Below are positions 8,139 to 16,260 of a DNA stretch of 64,000 bases, piece after piece. A program made the translations under genes and the position numbers. Each line of letters begins with the position of its first letter. Position 1 is the stretch's first letter. The notes beneath the pieces are model-generated. The model was not told the origin of the DNA. It did no database searches and was given only the letters and a program-made list of their open reading frames with translations. This DNA comes from HLUCCA09 sp039822045. Lineage in GTDB: Bacteria > Pseudomonadota > Alphaproteobacteria > Rhodobacterales > Rhodobacteraceae. The DNA is taken from contig JBCBMY010000005.1 in assembly GCA_039822045.1 (NCBI GenBank), positions 186,001 to 250,000 of the forward strand. The letters run 5' to 3'.

Positions 8139-9941
8139 ATGGCAATGCAACAGGACAGTGACGCAAGCGCCCAGGGGACAGACCTTGTTCGTCTGAACGA
8201 AAACCTCGGACGGATTGAGGAAATGTCTCAGCGGCTCGTCGCCGCCCTGTCCAAAAAACGGCGGGTCGACCCATCTCTGCAGGGCCCGGGACAGGATCTC
8301 TACCTGAAGGCTGCATCGGCCTATGTGGCTGAACTCATGCAGAACCCGTCCAAGATCCTCGAGCACCAGGTGAGCTACTGGGGCAAGACGCTCAAGCATT
8401 ACGTCGAGGCGCAGCAGGCCTTGGCGCAAGGCCTCAAGGCCCCCGACGATCAGACGCAGAAGGATCGCCGGTTCGCACATGAACTCTGGACGACGCACCC
8501 CTATTTCAACTGGATCAAGCAACAGTATCTGCTGTCGAGCGAAGCCGTGTCTCAAGCCGTCGAGGACATCGATCACTTGTCGGAAAAGGACAAGCAGCGC
8601 CTGCGCTACTTCTCCAAGCAGATCGTGGATATGTTCAGCCCCGCGAACTTCCTAGGCACGAACCCCGACGCGCTGGCACGCGCCGTCGAGACAGATGGTC
8701 AGAGCCTGGTCGACGGACTTGAGAACCTCGTGCGCGATCTGGAGGCCAATGATGGCGATCTGGTCGTCACGCTGGCCGATCCAGACGCTTTCCGGGTTGG
8801 CGAGAACCTTGCGACCACCCCGGGGCAGGTTGTCTATCGCAACCGCCTGTTCGAGCTCATCCAGTACGCGCCAGCGACCGAGAAGGTGCACAGGACGCCA
8901 TTGCTGATCTTTCCGCCTTGGATCAACAAGTTCTACATACTCGACCTGAAACCAAAGAACAGCCTGATCAAATGGATCGTCGACCAAGGCTTCACCGTGT
9001 TTGTGGTCAGCTGGGTCAACCCCGACGAAAGCTATGCCGATACGTCGCTCGATAACTACGTCGAGGAGGGTTTCCTGGCCGCCATAGATCAGGTCAAGCA
9101 GATCACGGGTGAGCCCAAGATCAACACGATCGGCTATTGCATTGCCGGCACCACAATGTCGCTCACGCTCGCCCTTATGAAAAAGCGGGGCGACAAGTCG
9201 GTGGGCGCGACCACGCTATTCACCACCCTCACCGATTTCTCGGATCAGGGGGAGGTTGGCGTGTTTCTCGAAGACGATTTCGTCGACGGGATTGAGGAGG
9301 AGGTCACGCGCAACGGGGTGCTGGACAAGTTCTACATGTCAGCCACTTTTTCGTTCCTGCGCTCCAACGACCTGATCTATGCTCCGGCGATCAAGAGCTA
9401 CATGATGGGCGAAGCACCGCCGGCTTTCGATCTGCTCTACTGGAATGGGGACGGCACGAACCTGCCTGCCAGAATGTCGGTGCAGTATTTGCGCCGGCTC
9501 TGCCAGAACGACGATTTCGCCTCATCTGGCATCCAGATTCTCGGCGAGACGCTGAACATTGGGGACGTCGACGTACCGATATGCGCGGTGGCCTGCGAAA
9601 CCGACCATATCGCGGCCTGGCGCTCGTCGTTTCGGGGCGTCCAGAAGATGGGATCGCGGTCCAAGACGTTCATCCTGTCGGAGTCCGGGCATATCGCCGG
9701 GATCATCAACCCGCCGTCCAAGAAGAAGTATGGTCACTATACCAACGACGACCTAAGCCTGAAGCCGGATGAGTGGCGGTCCTCTGCCACCTACAACGAC
9801 GGCTCTTGGTGGGAGCGTTGGGGCGCTTGGCTGAAGAAACGCTCAGGGGCGCAGGTGGCCGCGCGAGAACCCGGCGGGCCGAACCACCCCCCGCTTTGCC
9901 CGGCGCCCGGAACCTATGTCGTGGCCGACAAGGACCTCTGA
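8139..9941 (+). CDS. phaC: Class I poly(3-hydroxyalkanoate) synthase
   Basis: Polymerises 3-hydroxyacyl-CoA, mainly 3-hydroxybutyryl-CoA, into storage granules at the granule surface. At 600 residues it is class I length. It contains the PhaC N-terminal domain, then an alpha/beta-hydrolase domain with the lipase-like box GYCIAG, in which Cys334 is the nucleophile. Asp489 (CETDHIAAW) and His518 (ESGHIAGI) complete the triad, and a family C-terminus with APGTYV follows. A GGGGGAGG ribosome site precedes ATG 8139; a second ATG at 8145 is possible. It leads the plus-strand storage genes phaC, phaP and phaR. Confidence 0.97.
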   Translation: MAMQQDSDASAQGTDLVRLNENLGRIEEMSQRLVAALSKKRRVDPSLQGPGQDLYLKAASAYVAELMQNPSKILEHQVSYWGKTLKHYVEAQQALAQGLKAPDDQTQKDRRFAHELWTTHPYFNWIKQQYLLSSEAVSQAVEDIDHLSEKDKQRLRYFSKQIVDMFSPANFLGTNPDALARAVETDGQSLVDGLENLVRDLEANDGDLVVTLADPDAFRVGENLATTPGQVVYRNRLFELIQYAPATEKVHRTPLLIFPPWINKFYILDLKPKNSLIKWIVDQGFTVFVVSWVNPDESYADTSLDNYVEEGFLAAIDQVKQITGEPKINTIGYCIAGTTMSLTLALMKKRGDKSVGATTLFTTLTDFSDQGEVGVFLEDDFVDGIEEEVTRNGVLDKFYMSATFSFLRSNDLIYAPAIKSYMMGEAPPAFDLLYWNGDGTNLPARMSVQYLRRLCQNDDFASSGIQILGETLNIGDVDVPICAVACETDHIAAWRSSFRGVQKMGSRSKTFILSESGHIAGIINPPSKKKYGHYTNDDLSLKPDEWRSSATYNDGSWWERWGAWLKKRSGAQVAAREPGGPNHPPLCPAPGTYVVADKDL

Positions 9942-10046
9942 CCCTCGAGCGACGGCGTCGATCGCAGACAGACCTTACATTGATGTGCCCTTTCGGCGGG
10001 TTCTGGCCGAAGGTCAGGTTAGCGCGCCCCGAACGCGCAATCTGCT

Positions 10047-10063
10047 ATGCTGCAGTGCAGCAT
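10047..10063. promoter_or_regulatory. PhaR-type operator 1 upstream of phaP
   Basis: ATGCTGCAGTGCAGCAT is a perfect palindrome with 8-base arms around a central G and contains CTGC-N3-GCAG. TGC-rich sites of this type are the known targets of the repressor PhaR in Paracoccus and Rhodobacter. It lies 118 bases before the phaP start. Confidence 0.8.
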
Positions 10064-10085
10064 TTTTGCGTCCGTGCGGGTTGCA

Positions 10086-10102
10086 ATGCTGCGCTGCAGC
10101 AT
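10086..10102. promoter_or_regulatory. PhaR-type operator 2 upstream of phaP
   Basis: ATGCTGCGCTGCAGCAT repeats operator 1 with a single mismatch between its arms, again containing CTGC-N3-GCAG. Its centre is 39 bases from that of operator 1, and a further half site, ATGCTGCAA, follows at 10111-10119. Two nearby sites suggest cooperative repression of phaP. Confidence 0.78.
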
Positions 10103-10180
10103 GTATGTAGATGCTGCAACCGCAAACAGACGGGGCGCCCGGACGGATCAACCGCTCTAGGGGAACACTGGAGAGAGACA

Positions 10181-10624
10181 ATGACCTCGACGAATGACGT
10201 GACCAAGATGATGCAGGACATGATGGGCGCCTTCCCGATGGACGCGACCGCCATGCAGGACGCCTTCAAGACCCAAGCTGCGCTTGGCGAGAAGATGTCC
10301 AAAGTCGTGCTGGAAGCCGCCGACAAATCCACCGAGATCTCGGCCAAGTACACCAAAGACACGCTCGGCAAGCTCGGCGAAGTGACCAAGCTGAAGGACG
10401 AGCCCACCGACTACACCAAGGCCCTGACGGACTACGCGTCTGCCCAGGCCGAAATGGCTGCCGAGACCGCCGCTGCTTTCGCTGAAGTTGCGAAAAAAGT
10501 GCAGATGGAAACGGTCGAGCTGATGCTCGCCGCCGGCAAGGACTTCTCCGAAGATGCGACGGCCGCCGTGAAGAAAGCCACCACGGACATGACCACGGCC
10601 GCCAAGAAGGCCGCCGCAAAGTAA
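10181..10624 (+). CDS. phaP: Phasin (granule-associated protein)
   Basis: A small, amphipathic, helix-only protein of 147 residues that coats polyhydroxybutyrate granules. It is rich in Ala, Lys, Thr and Glu, has no cysteine, and carries the phasin-family run of helices from about residue 25 to 125 and an alanine/lysine-rich tail (TTAAKKAAAK). I chose ATG 10181, preceded by GGAGAGAG; the longer open frame upstream runs through the operator region and the phaC 3' end and is not coding. The two palindromes upstream imply repression by PhaR when little polymer is available to titrate it, the known circuit in this family. Confidence 0.92.
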   Translation: MTSTNDVTKMMQDMMGAFPMDATAMQDAFKTQAALGEKMSKVVLEAADKSTEISAKYTKDTLGKLGEVTKLKDEPTDYTKALTDYASAQAEMAAETAAAFAEVAKKVQMETVELMLAAGKDFSEDATAAVKKATTDMTTAAKKAAAK

Positions 10625-10687
10625 TCGCGAGGCAGGCCGACAGGAATCTGCACCGGCCTCCTCCTCCCTAACCGGTGCGGATGGATC

Positions 10688-10714
10688 GAGCGGGTCGCCT
10701 TGTGCGGCCCGCTC
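10688..10714 (+). terminator. Possible terminator after phaP
   Basis: GAGCGGG (10688-10694) pairs with CCCGCTC (10708-10714) across a 13-base loop, followed by a T-rich stretch (CCTTTGTTGTG). It would end the phaP message before the sulfotransferase gene. Confidence 0.45.
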
Positions 10715-10794
10715 ACCTTTGTTGTGCGACGAAGCCGCTTGACGCGCGTGTGAGGCGCGGAAACCCTGACGCCGCTCATGGAGAAAGCGTGCAG

Positions 10795-11586
10795 ATGCAG
10801 AAGGTCGGTGTCTTCATCGCCGGAGTGCAAAAGGGTGGAACGACGGCGTTACACGCTAAGATGGTTTCAACACCCGGTCTTTCCGGCGCTGCTCGCAAAG
10901 AGCTGCACTTCTTCGATCGTGAGGACGTTGATTGGTACAATCCGCCTTACGGCGACCTCACGGCTGAATTTGCGCCAAGTACGCCCGAAGGTGATCTCCT
11001 TTGCGATGCAACGCCGATATATCTCTTCTGGCCGAACGCGATAGAGCGTGTCCGCCGGTATAACCCCGACGCACGCATTATCGTCATGCTTCGGCATCCC
11101 GTCTTTCGAGCAATCTCTGCGTGGAAGATGGAGCGCGCACGCAATCGCGAGCCATTGCCCCTAGCACTTTCGCTTTCGGCTGTTGGTGAGGTGCGCTGCC
11201 AATTCGGCTACTTTGGAGGCAAGCGAATACACTCCTATCTTGCCCGCGGGTTCTACGCGGCGCAGATTGACCGCCTCCTCGAACACTTTCGGCGAGATCA
11301 AGTCCTGTTTCTGAAGACAGAAGATTTGTGGGACGACGAGAAGGCTACGATTGCCCGGGTGCGCAGCTTCCTGGGGCTTCCAACGTGCGAATGGACCGGC
11401 GCAGCGCAGCCCAAGTACATTGTTCCGGTACACCATCGGCAGGGCAACGCGCCTCGGCGCTCACTGCTCAAGCGACTCAGCCGCTTGTACCGCGCAGACT
11501 TGGTTAGGACGTCCGAGCTCACGGGCCTCGACCTTTTGGCATGGACTCGCGAAGACTATCGCGAACCAATGACCGCTGATCGTTGA
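10795..11586 (+). CDS. Sulfotransferase-domain protein
   Basis: 263 residues resembling PAPS-dependent sulfotransferases. The 5'-phosphosulfate loop is at residues 7-15 (IAGVQKGGTTA), and the 3'-phosphate site is RHPVFRAISAWKME at about residues 101-114. The FLGLP segment near the C-terminus is also typical. It would transfer sulfate from PAPS to a carbohydrate or small acceptor; the acceptor is unknown. The start is uncertain: ATG 10795 gives the family N-terminus, and an in-frame GTG lies at 10789. It uses a TTA leucine codon at 10849-10851, and two 60-base samples of it hold 33 and 35 G+C against 41 in a sample of the DegT gene, hinting at transfer. It splits the phaP-phaR pair. Confidence 0.8.
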   Translation: MQKVGVFIAGVQKGGTTALHAKMVSTPGLSGAARKELHFFDREDVDWYNPPYGDLTAEFAPSTPEGDLLCDATPIYLFWPNAIERVRRYNPDARIIVMLRHPVFRAISAWKMERARNREPLPLALSLSAVGEVRCQFGYFGGKRIHSYLARGFYAAQIDRLLEHFRRDQVLFLKTEDLWDDEKATIARVRSFLGLPTCEWTGAAQPKYIVPVHHRQGNAPRRSLLKRLSRLYRADLVRTSELTGLDLLAWTREDYREPMTADR

Positions 11587-11644
11587 CCGTCGTGCACCAT
11601 TCACGAACCGCCCTTTTCTTTTGCAATTCCGTCCACTAGGCTCG

Positions 11645-11655
11645 CTGCAGTGCAA
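11645..11655. promoter_or_regulatory. PhaR-like site in front of phaR
   Basis: CTGCAGTGCAA matches CTGC-N3-GCAG except for the last base and repeats the core of the phaP operators. Lying just before the likely phaR start, it suggests autoregulation of phaR. Confidence 0.6.
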
Positions 11656-11670
11656 CAATGGGGTGCGTCT

Positions 11671-12213
11671 GTGGCCGAAGAACCCTCACCGCTTCTGATC
11701 AAGCGATATGCGAGCCGCCGCCTCTACAACACCGAGACGAGCGACTACGTTACGCTTGAAGATATCGCGGGGTTCATCCGCTCGGGTCGTGAAGTGAAGA
11801 TTGTCGACTTGAAGTCCGGCGATGACCTGACCCGCCAGTACCTTCTCCAGATTATCGCCGAGCATGAAAGCAAGGGCGAAAACGTCCTGCCGATCAACGT
11901 GCTGACAGATCTCGTGCGCTCCTACACCGGCGCCGCGCAATCAGTCGTGCCGCAATTTCTGGCCATGTCATTTGAGATGCTCCGCGATGGGCAGTCAAAA
12001 ATGATGGAGAACATGGGCAAGATGAACCCAATGGCGGCCATGCCGGGCTTTGAGGCGATGAAGGCACAGCAAGAGGCTTTCATCAAGGCGATGACCGGCG
12101 GGATCGGGGGAAACTGGAAGGCGCCGGAGCAAGAGCCCGGTGGCGACGAGTTGGACACAATCAAGAACCAGCTTGCCGAGCTTCAGGCCAAGCTCGACCG
12201 CATCGAGAAGTGA
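11671..12213 (+). CDS. phaR: Polyhydroxyalkanoate synthesis repressor PhaR
   Basis: A DNA-binding protein, 180 residues, that represses phaP and its own gene and is titrated off DNA by binding nascent polymer. The N-terminal PHB/PHA accumulation regulator domain is clear (LIKRYASRRLYNTETSDYVT, then the LEDIAGFIRSG segment). It is followed by the polymer-binding domain and a C-terminal coiled coil (LAELQAKLDRIEK). I chose GTG 11671, which gives the usual MAEE-like lead; the frame also opens at GTG 11650, but that would put the CTGCAGTGCAA operator inside the ribosome-binding region. It abuts the convergent LysR gene with no spacer. Confidence 0.93.
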   Translation: MAEEPSPLLIKRYASRRLYNTETSDYVTLEDIAGFIRSGREVKIVDLKSGDDLTRQYLLQIIAEHESKGENVLPINVLTDLVRSYTGAAQSVVPQFLAMSFEMLRDGQSKMMENMGKMNPMAAMPGFEAMKAQQEAFIKAMTGGIGGNWKAPEQEPGGDELDTIKNQLAELQAKLDRIEK

Positions 12214-13089
12214 TCAGTCCGGAACGGCCGCGGCACGCCCAAGCAGTTCGCCGATCAACGGGTGCGGAAAGCTCCGCCGTGCGGTGATCGCATAAAATCG
12301 CTCGACGATGTCGAGGGGGAAGGGCGCGGTGGCCAAAGTTCCCGCAGCGATCTCGTCGGCGAGCACCACGGCAGGTGCCACGGCCAGCCCGGCATCCTCG
12401 CGCGCCAGCAGCCTGATCATGGCCATATCGTCAGCCACAGCCGCGATGCGCGGGTTCACACCAAGCTTTTCCACGAGCGCCTCGAACCCTATGCGGATCG
12501 ACCGTTCCGTTGGCAGGATCACGGGCTCTGCAGAGAGGACCTCGGCAAGGGAGCCATAGCCGACCCGTGCCGGCGTTCCGTGAAGCCCAACAGGCTGGTC
12601 GGCAATGCGTTCCGCGACGTATGAGCCGCTCCCGTGAGACGGCAACTCGGTGGTCAGAACGATGTCGAGGGCGAGCGCTGCGAGTTCGTCGAGCAAGGTC
12701 GCTTCATCGCCCGACCGCAGGATCAACTCCACGTCGGACCGACCGAGCAATGGGCGCAGGAAGCCAATCTGAAAGTTGCGCGACAGGGTCGAAAGCGCTC
12801 CGACACGCAAAGGGGCGCGCGCAGCGCCCGCCCCTGACAGCGTCGCCACCAGCTCGTCACCCGTCTCGAAAATCCTGTCGGCATAGTCGAGCGCAATGCG
12901 GCCAACCTCCGTCAGTTCCAGTCGCCGCCCTACGCGGTCGAACAGTCTGTGGCCGAGGCTGTCTTCCAGTGTTCGGATTTGTGCAGAGAGCGCCGATTGC
13001 GAGAGGTTCAGCGTCTGCGCGGCCCGGGACAGCACCCCGTCGCGCGCCACAGCGCGAAAGTACCGAAGATGACGGTAGTTCAGAAGCAT
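12214..13089 (-). CDS. LysR-family regulator divergent from SbtA-type permease
   Basis: 291 residues: winged helix-turn-helix at about residues 1-60 (LNYRHLRYFRAVARDGVLSRAAQTLNLSQSALSAQIRTLE in pieces), then a LysR effector domain. The N-terminal style (YRHLRYF) and the sensor domain resemble NhaR/CbbR-like LysR proteins. I chose the ATG at 13089; the longer frame would run through the shared promoter. The 98-base gap to the permease start is short and AT-rich with two inverted repeats, so this protein very likely controls the permease and itself. Confidence 0.87.
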   Translation of the reverse strand: MLLNYRHLRYFRAVARDGVLSRAAQTLNLSQSALSAQIRTLEDSLGHRLFDRVGRRLELTEVGRIALDYADRIFETGDELVATLSGAGAARAPLRVGALSTLSRNFQIGFLRPLLGRSDVELILRSGDEATLLDELAALALDIVLTTELPSHGSGSYVAERIADQPVGLHGTPARVGYGSLAEVLSAEPVILPTERSIRIGFEALVEKLGVNPRIAAVADDMAMIRLLAREDAGLAVAPAVVLADEIAAGTLATAPFPLDIVERFYAITARRSFPHPLIGELLGRAAAVPD

Positions 13090-13120
13090 ACTTCTGTTTA
13101 TTGGAACGGTTTCTAAGAAA
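13081..13120. promoter_or_regulatory. Candidate LysR operators in divergent promoter
   Basis: Two inverted repeats lie in the LysR/permease promoter. CAGAAG-CATA-CTTCTG at 13081-13096 overlaps the LysR start codon, and TTTCT-A-AGAAA is at 13110-13120. They are half-turn spaced arms of the kind LysR proteins bind; placement suggests autorepression and permease activation. This is inference from position and symmetry. Confidence 0.5.
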
Positions 13121-13187
13121 ACATCTATTTTTCTTTCACCCGGCCGTCCTCTAGCTCCTCGCCAACAGATCGCCTTGGAGATGAGAG

Positions 13188-14240
13188 ATGGATGTACTGA
13201 TTGGCCTGGTCTCGACGCTCGTCGAGCAAGTGCAGAAGCCCACACTGTCGTTCTTGCTCGGAGGCATGGTACTCGCGGCTTTGGGCAGCCGATTGGAGGT
13301 GCCGCAGCCTGTCTACAAGTTCATCGTGCTCCTGCTCCTCTTGAAGGTTGGGCTCGGCGCAGGGATCGCCGTGCGCGAGGCCGATCTGGTCTCGCTGGCC
13401 GTGCCCGCAATCCTGGCAGCACTGGCAGGAGTTGCCATTGTGCTCATCGGCCGGGTAACGCTGGTGCGGCTGCGCGGGGTCGCGCCGATGGATGGCATGG
13501 CCACGGCGGGCGTGTTCGGCGCGGTCTCCGCGTCGACGCTGGCGGCGGGCATGGCGATTCTGGATGCGGACGGGATCGCGTACGAGGGCTTCATCGGGGC
13601 GCTCTATCCGTTCATGGACATCGCAGCGCTTGTAACGGCCATAATGCTTGCCCGAATGAGCGCCGAACGGGCCGCGCTGCCCGAAGGCGGCGGAACGATG
13701 ACGCTGGGCGCAGCTTCCAACCCCGGAGGACCCGAGCGTCGCCAGCTGATCCAGAGGATCGCGGTGGACACCGTGCAGAGCCCGGCCATCTCGGCGCTTC
13801 TTCTCGGCCTCATGCTAGGCCTGCTCGCCAAGCCCGAGCAAGTCTACGAAAGCTTCTACGAACCGCTCTTCCGCGGGCTGCTGTCGATCCTGATGCTGAT
13901 CATGGGGATGGAGGCATGGTCGCGCTTGTCGGAACTGCGCGGCGTGGCCCACGCGTACGTGGCCTATGCCCTGCTCGCACCGTTTGCCCACGGCGCCGTC
14001 GGCCTTGCGCTTGGGCTCGTGGCGCATGAGCTGACCGGGTTCTCCGCGGGCGGCATGGCGCTCCTGGCCGTGATGGCCGCATCAAGCTCCGACATCTCGG
14101 GCCCACCCACAATGCGCGGCGCGCTGCCCGAAGCGAACCCTTCGGCCTATATTGGCGCGTCGACCGGGCTCGGAACGCCGGTTGCGATCCTGACGATCCC
14201 GCTTTGGCTGTATCTTGCCCAGGCACTCGCGGGGAGTTGA
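13188..14240 (+). CDS. SbtA-type sodium-dependent bicarbonate permease
   Basis: 350 residues and about ten membrane helices. It matches the SbtA/DUF897 family in its N-terminal KPTLSFLLGGMVLAALGSRL, the first-half YKFIVLLLLLKVGLGAG, the core TAGVFGAVSASTLAAGM with FMDIAALV, and the C-terminal SSSDISGPPTMRGALPEANPS split by helices. In cyanobacteria SbtA is a Na+/HCO3- symporter; in a heterotroph it may supply bicarbonate for carboxylases. No sbtB (PII-like) gene is visible nearby, so control probably rests with the divergent LysR regulator. Start ATG 13188 follows TTGGAGATGAGAG. Confidence 0.85.
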   Translation: MDVLIGLVSTLVEQVQKPTLSFLLGGMVLAALGSRLEVPQPVYKFIVLLLLLKVGLGAGIAVREADLVSLAVPAILAALAGVAIVLIGRVTLVRLRGVAPMDGMATAGVFGAVSASTLAAGMAILDADGIAYEGFIGALYPFMDIAALVTAIMLARMSAERAALPEGGGTMTLGAASNPGGPERRQLIQRIAVDTVQSPAISALLLGLMLGLLAKPEQVYESFYEPLFRGLLSILMLIMGMEAWSRLSELRGVAHAYVAYALLAPFAHGAVGLALGLVAHELTGFSAGGMALLAVMAASSSDISGPPTMRGALPEANPSAYIGASTGLGTPVAILTIPLWLYLAQALAGS

Positions 14241-14269
14241 GGCACACCCGAGGCGAAACGCGCAGCGCC

Positions 14270-14980
14270 TCAGCGCAGGATGAGGGGGCCGCCGAGCCAC
14301 TCGAGCAGCGCGTCGGTCACAGCTTGCGGCATCTCCAGCGTCGGCAAGTGGCCTGCATCTGGCAGAACCTTCAGCACCGCATCGGGGATCAGTTCCGCCA
14401 TCGTCTCGTGCCGCTTAACGGGGCACAGCGCATCGTGGGCCCCGCAGAGAACGAGCGCTGGAATCTTGGTTTGCCGTAGGGTCTTCTGCTGATCCGGGCG
14501 GCGCTGGAGCGCACGGCTTTGCGACACGAATACCTCTGGGCCAAGGTCGATGGCCATCTCCATGACGGTGTTCAGAACTTCGACGCGACCCGGGCCAGGC
14601 GCGAGATAGCGCGGCTTCATCTCGTCGCGCATGATCTCTTCGAGGCGCCCGTTCTGGGCGCCCACGATCTGCGGTTCACGCGCGGCGGCGGCTTGAGGCG
14701 TTTCGGGAAGCGGGTTCGTGTCCATCAGGGCCACGCGCGTGATCCTCTCGGGTGCACGGCCCAGCATCTCCATTGCGACGATCCCACCCATGGAGAGCCC
14801 TGCGACAGCGAATCGTTTCGGTGCCCAGTCCAGCACCTGCTGCGCCAGTGCGCCGATGGTCGAGGCACCAGTAATCGGCGCAACCATGACCGCGCGATCC
14901 CGATTCAGGGCGAGAAACTGATGAGAGAAGAGCCTCCCGTCACACATCATGCCCGGGATCAGAACGAGGGGTTCCGCCAT
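14270..14980 (-). CDS. Alpha/beta hydrolase
   Basis: 236 residues with the complete alpha/beta-hydrolase pattern: oxyanion region LIPGMMCDGRLF near the N-terminus, nucleophile elbow GLSMGG (about residues 80-85), acid in GAHDALC, and histidine in DAGHLPTLEMP. A soluble ester or thioester hydrolase; substrate unknown. Its ATG (14980) shares a base with the stop of the upstream MetE-like gene (TGATG), so it is the last gene of that transcription unit and translationally coupled to it. Confidence 0.85.
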   Translation of the reverse strand: MAEPLVLIPGMMCDGRLFSHQFLALNRDRAVMVAPITGASTIGALAQQVLDWAPKRFAVAGLSMGGIVAMEMLGRAPERITRVALMDTNPLPETPQAAAAREPQIVGAQNGRLEEIMRDEMKPRYLAPGPGRVEVLNTVMEMAIDLGPEVFVSQSRALQRRPDQQKTLRQTKIPALVLCGAHDALCPVKRHETMAELIPDAVLKVLPDAGHLPTLEMPQAVTDALLEWLGGPLILR

Positions 14981-16113
14981 CAGAGGCGAGCCCCTGCCAG
15001 TTCGGCACCCTCTGCAAGCGCTCCCAGCTTTGCGAAAGCAATGTCGGGGTCGACGGCGCCAAACCCCGCAAAGGTGCCGAAACCGCAATCCGACCCGGCG
15101 ATCACGCGGTCGGCACCGACGATCCCGGCGAAGCGGCCAATGCGCTCGGCCACAAGTTCTGGATGCTCAACGAAGTTCGTAGTGGTATCGACGACACCGG
15201 GCACCAGCACCTTCTCGTCGGGAATATCGGCGGCCCGATCGCGGAACACCGTCCACTCATGGGCGTGGCGCGGATTGGACGTCTCAAACAGCACATATCG
15301 TGCATTGGCCGACATCAGCACGTCGAACACCTTCTCCATCCCGATGTCACAGATGTGGGGCCCCTCGTAGTTCCCCCAGCAAATGTGAATGCGCACGCGG
15401 TCTGGGTCGATGCCAGACAGCGCCTGGTTCAGCGCTTCCACGTTGAGGGCCGCAACCTTCACGAATTCTTCGTCGGAGAGGTCGGTGAAGATCATGTGAC
15501 GCGAGAGGGCAAGATCCGGGCAATCGAGCTGCAGATCGAGCCCGGAAGCAACGATCGTCCGATACTCTTCGGCCATCGCATCGGCCAGCGCTGCGAGATA
15601 GGCCTCGCGGCTGGAGTAATGAGCGTTCGGGAGGAAGAGCGAGATCACGCCGGGCGACGCAGCATTCATAAAGCCTCGTTCGGCACCGTGCTTGGTCATC
15701 GCCGCCTGGAGGTGATCGATGTCCTTTTGTAGCTCACCCTGGCCCTTCGACCGCACCTCACCCACGCACTCAGGGCGCGCATACTTCGGTGTCCCACCAT
15801 CGTTCGCAAGGCGCTCGAGAAATCCCGGGAAGGCCTTGAGATCGGCGGGCGCGTTGCGCTTGCTATCACCGGCAAAGCCCTCGTAGCGATCTTTGACATA
15901 GGTTGCGTAGCTGATCTTGGAGGTTTCGCCATCCGAGACGATGGACACGCCGGCCTCGACCTGGCGCCGCACCGTTTCGTCGACCGCCTTTGCCATGCAG
16001 CCGTCGAACGCGTCCTGATTGTAGGGCTCGCCTCGCTCCCGCGCGAAGATAAAGTCCACCACATCCTGCGTTCGAGGCAAACTGCCCACGTGGGTTGTTG
16101 CGATCTCAGCCAT
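14980..16113 (-). CDS. Cobalamin-independent methionine synthase-like protein (MetE C-terminal family)
   Basis: 377 residues, the length of stand-alone proteins related to the C-terminal catalytic half of MetE. It opens with TTHVGSLPRTQDVVDF and keeps the barrel and the zinc-site elements (HICWGNYEGPHICD, and a cysteine in GSDCGFGTF near the C-terminus). Full-size MetE makes methionine from homocysteine and methyl-folate; short relatives act on other methyl donors or C-S bonds, so the substrate here is not assigned. ATG 16113 follows a strong GGAGGGG. It is separated from the upstream SnoaL-like gene by 147 bases and may have its own promoter, though it shares direction with the dehydrogenase cluster. 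Confidence 0.82.
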   Translation of the reverse strand: MAEIATTHVGSLPRTQDVVDFIFARERGEPYNQDAFDGCMAKAVDETVRRQVEAGVSIVSDGETSKISYATYVKDRYEGFAGDSKRNAPADLKAFPGFLERLANDGGTPKYARPECVGEVRSKGQGELQKDIDHLQAAMTKHGAERGFMNAASPGVISLFLPNAHYSSREAYLAALADAMAEEYRTIVASGLDLQLDCPDLALSRHMIFTDLSDEEFVKVAALNVEALNQALSGIDPDRVRIHICWGNYEGPHICDIGMEKVFDVLMSANARYVLFETSNPRHAHEWTVFRDRAADIPDEKVLVPGVVDTTTNFVEHPELVAERIGRFAGIVGADRVIAGSDCGFGTFAGFGAVDPDIAFAKLGALAEGAELAGARL

Positions 16114-16260
16114 GATCTGCCCCTCCTTTTTTGGTCGAGTCTGCATCAGCCCTAACTGCTGCGCCAGAGGGCTCGGGACCGACGGCTCGTTTTTGCCTGA
16201 CGGAACGTCCGCCGGCCGGTGTCGGGCGAGGCCTGATTACGGCGCATCCTCCTCGCGTCG

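Noticed and set aside
8036..8576. Open frame extending phaZ far upstream on the minus strand
   Set aside because: It is antisense to phaC. The strong ribosome site and family N-terminus fix the start at 8036.
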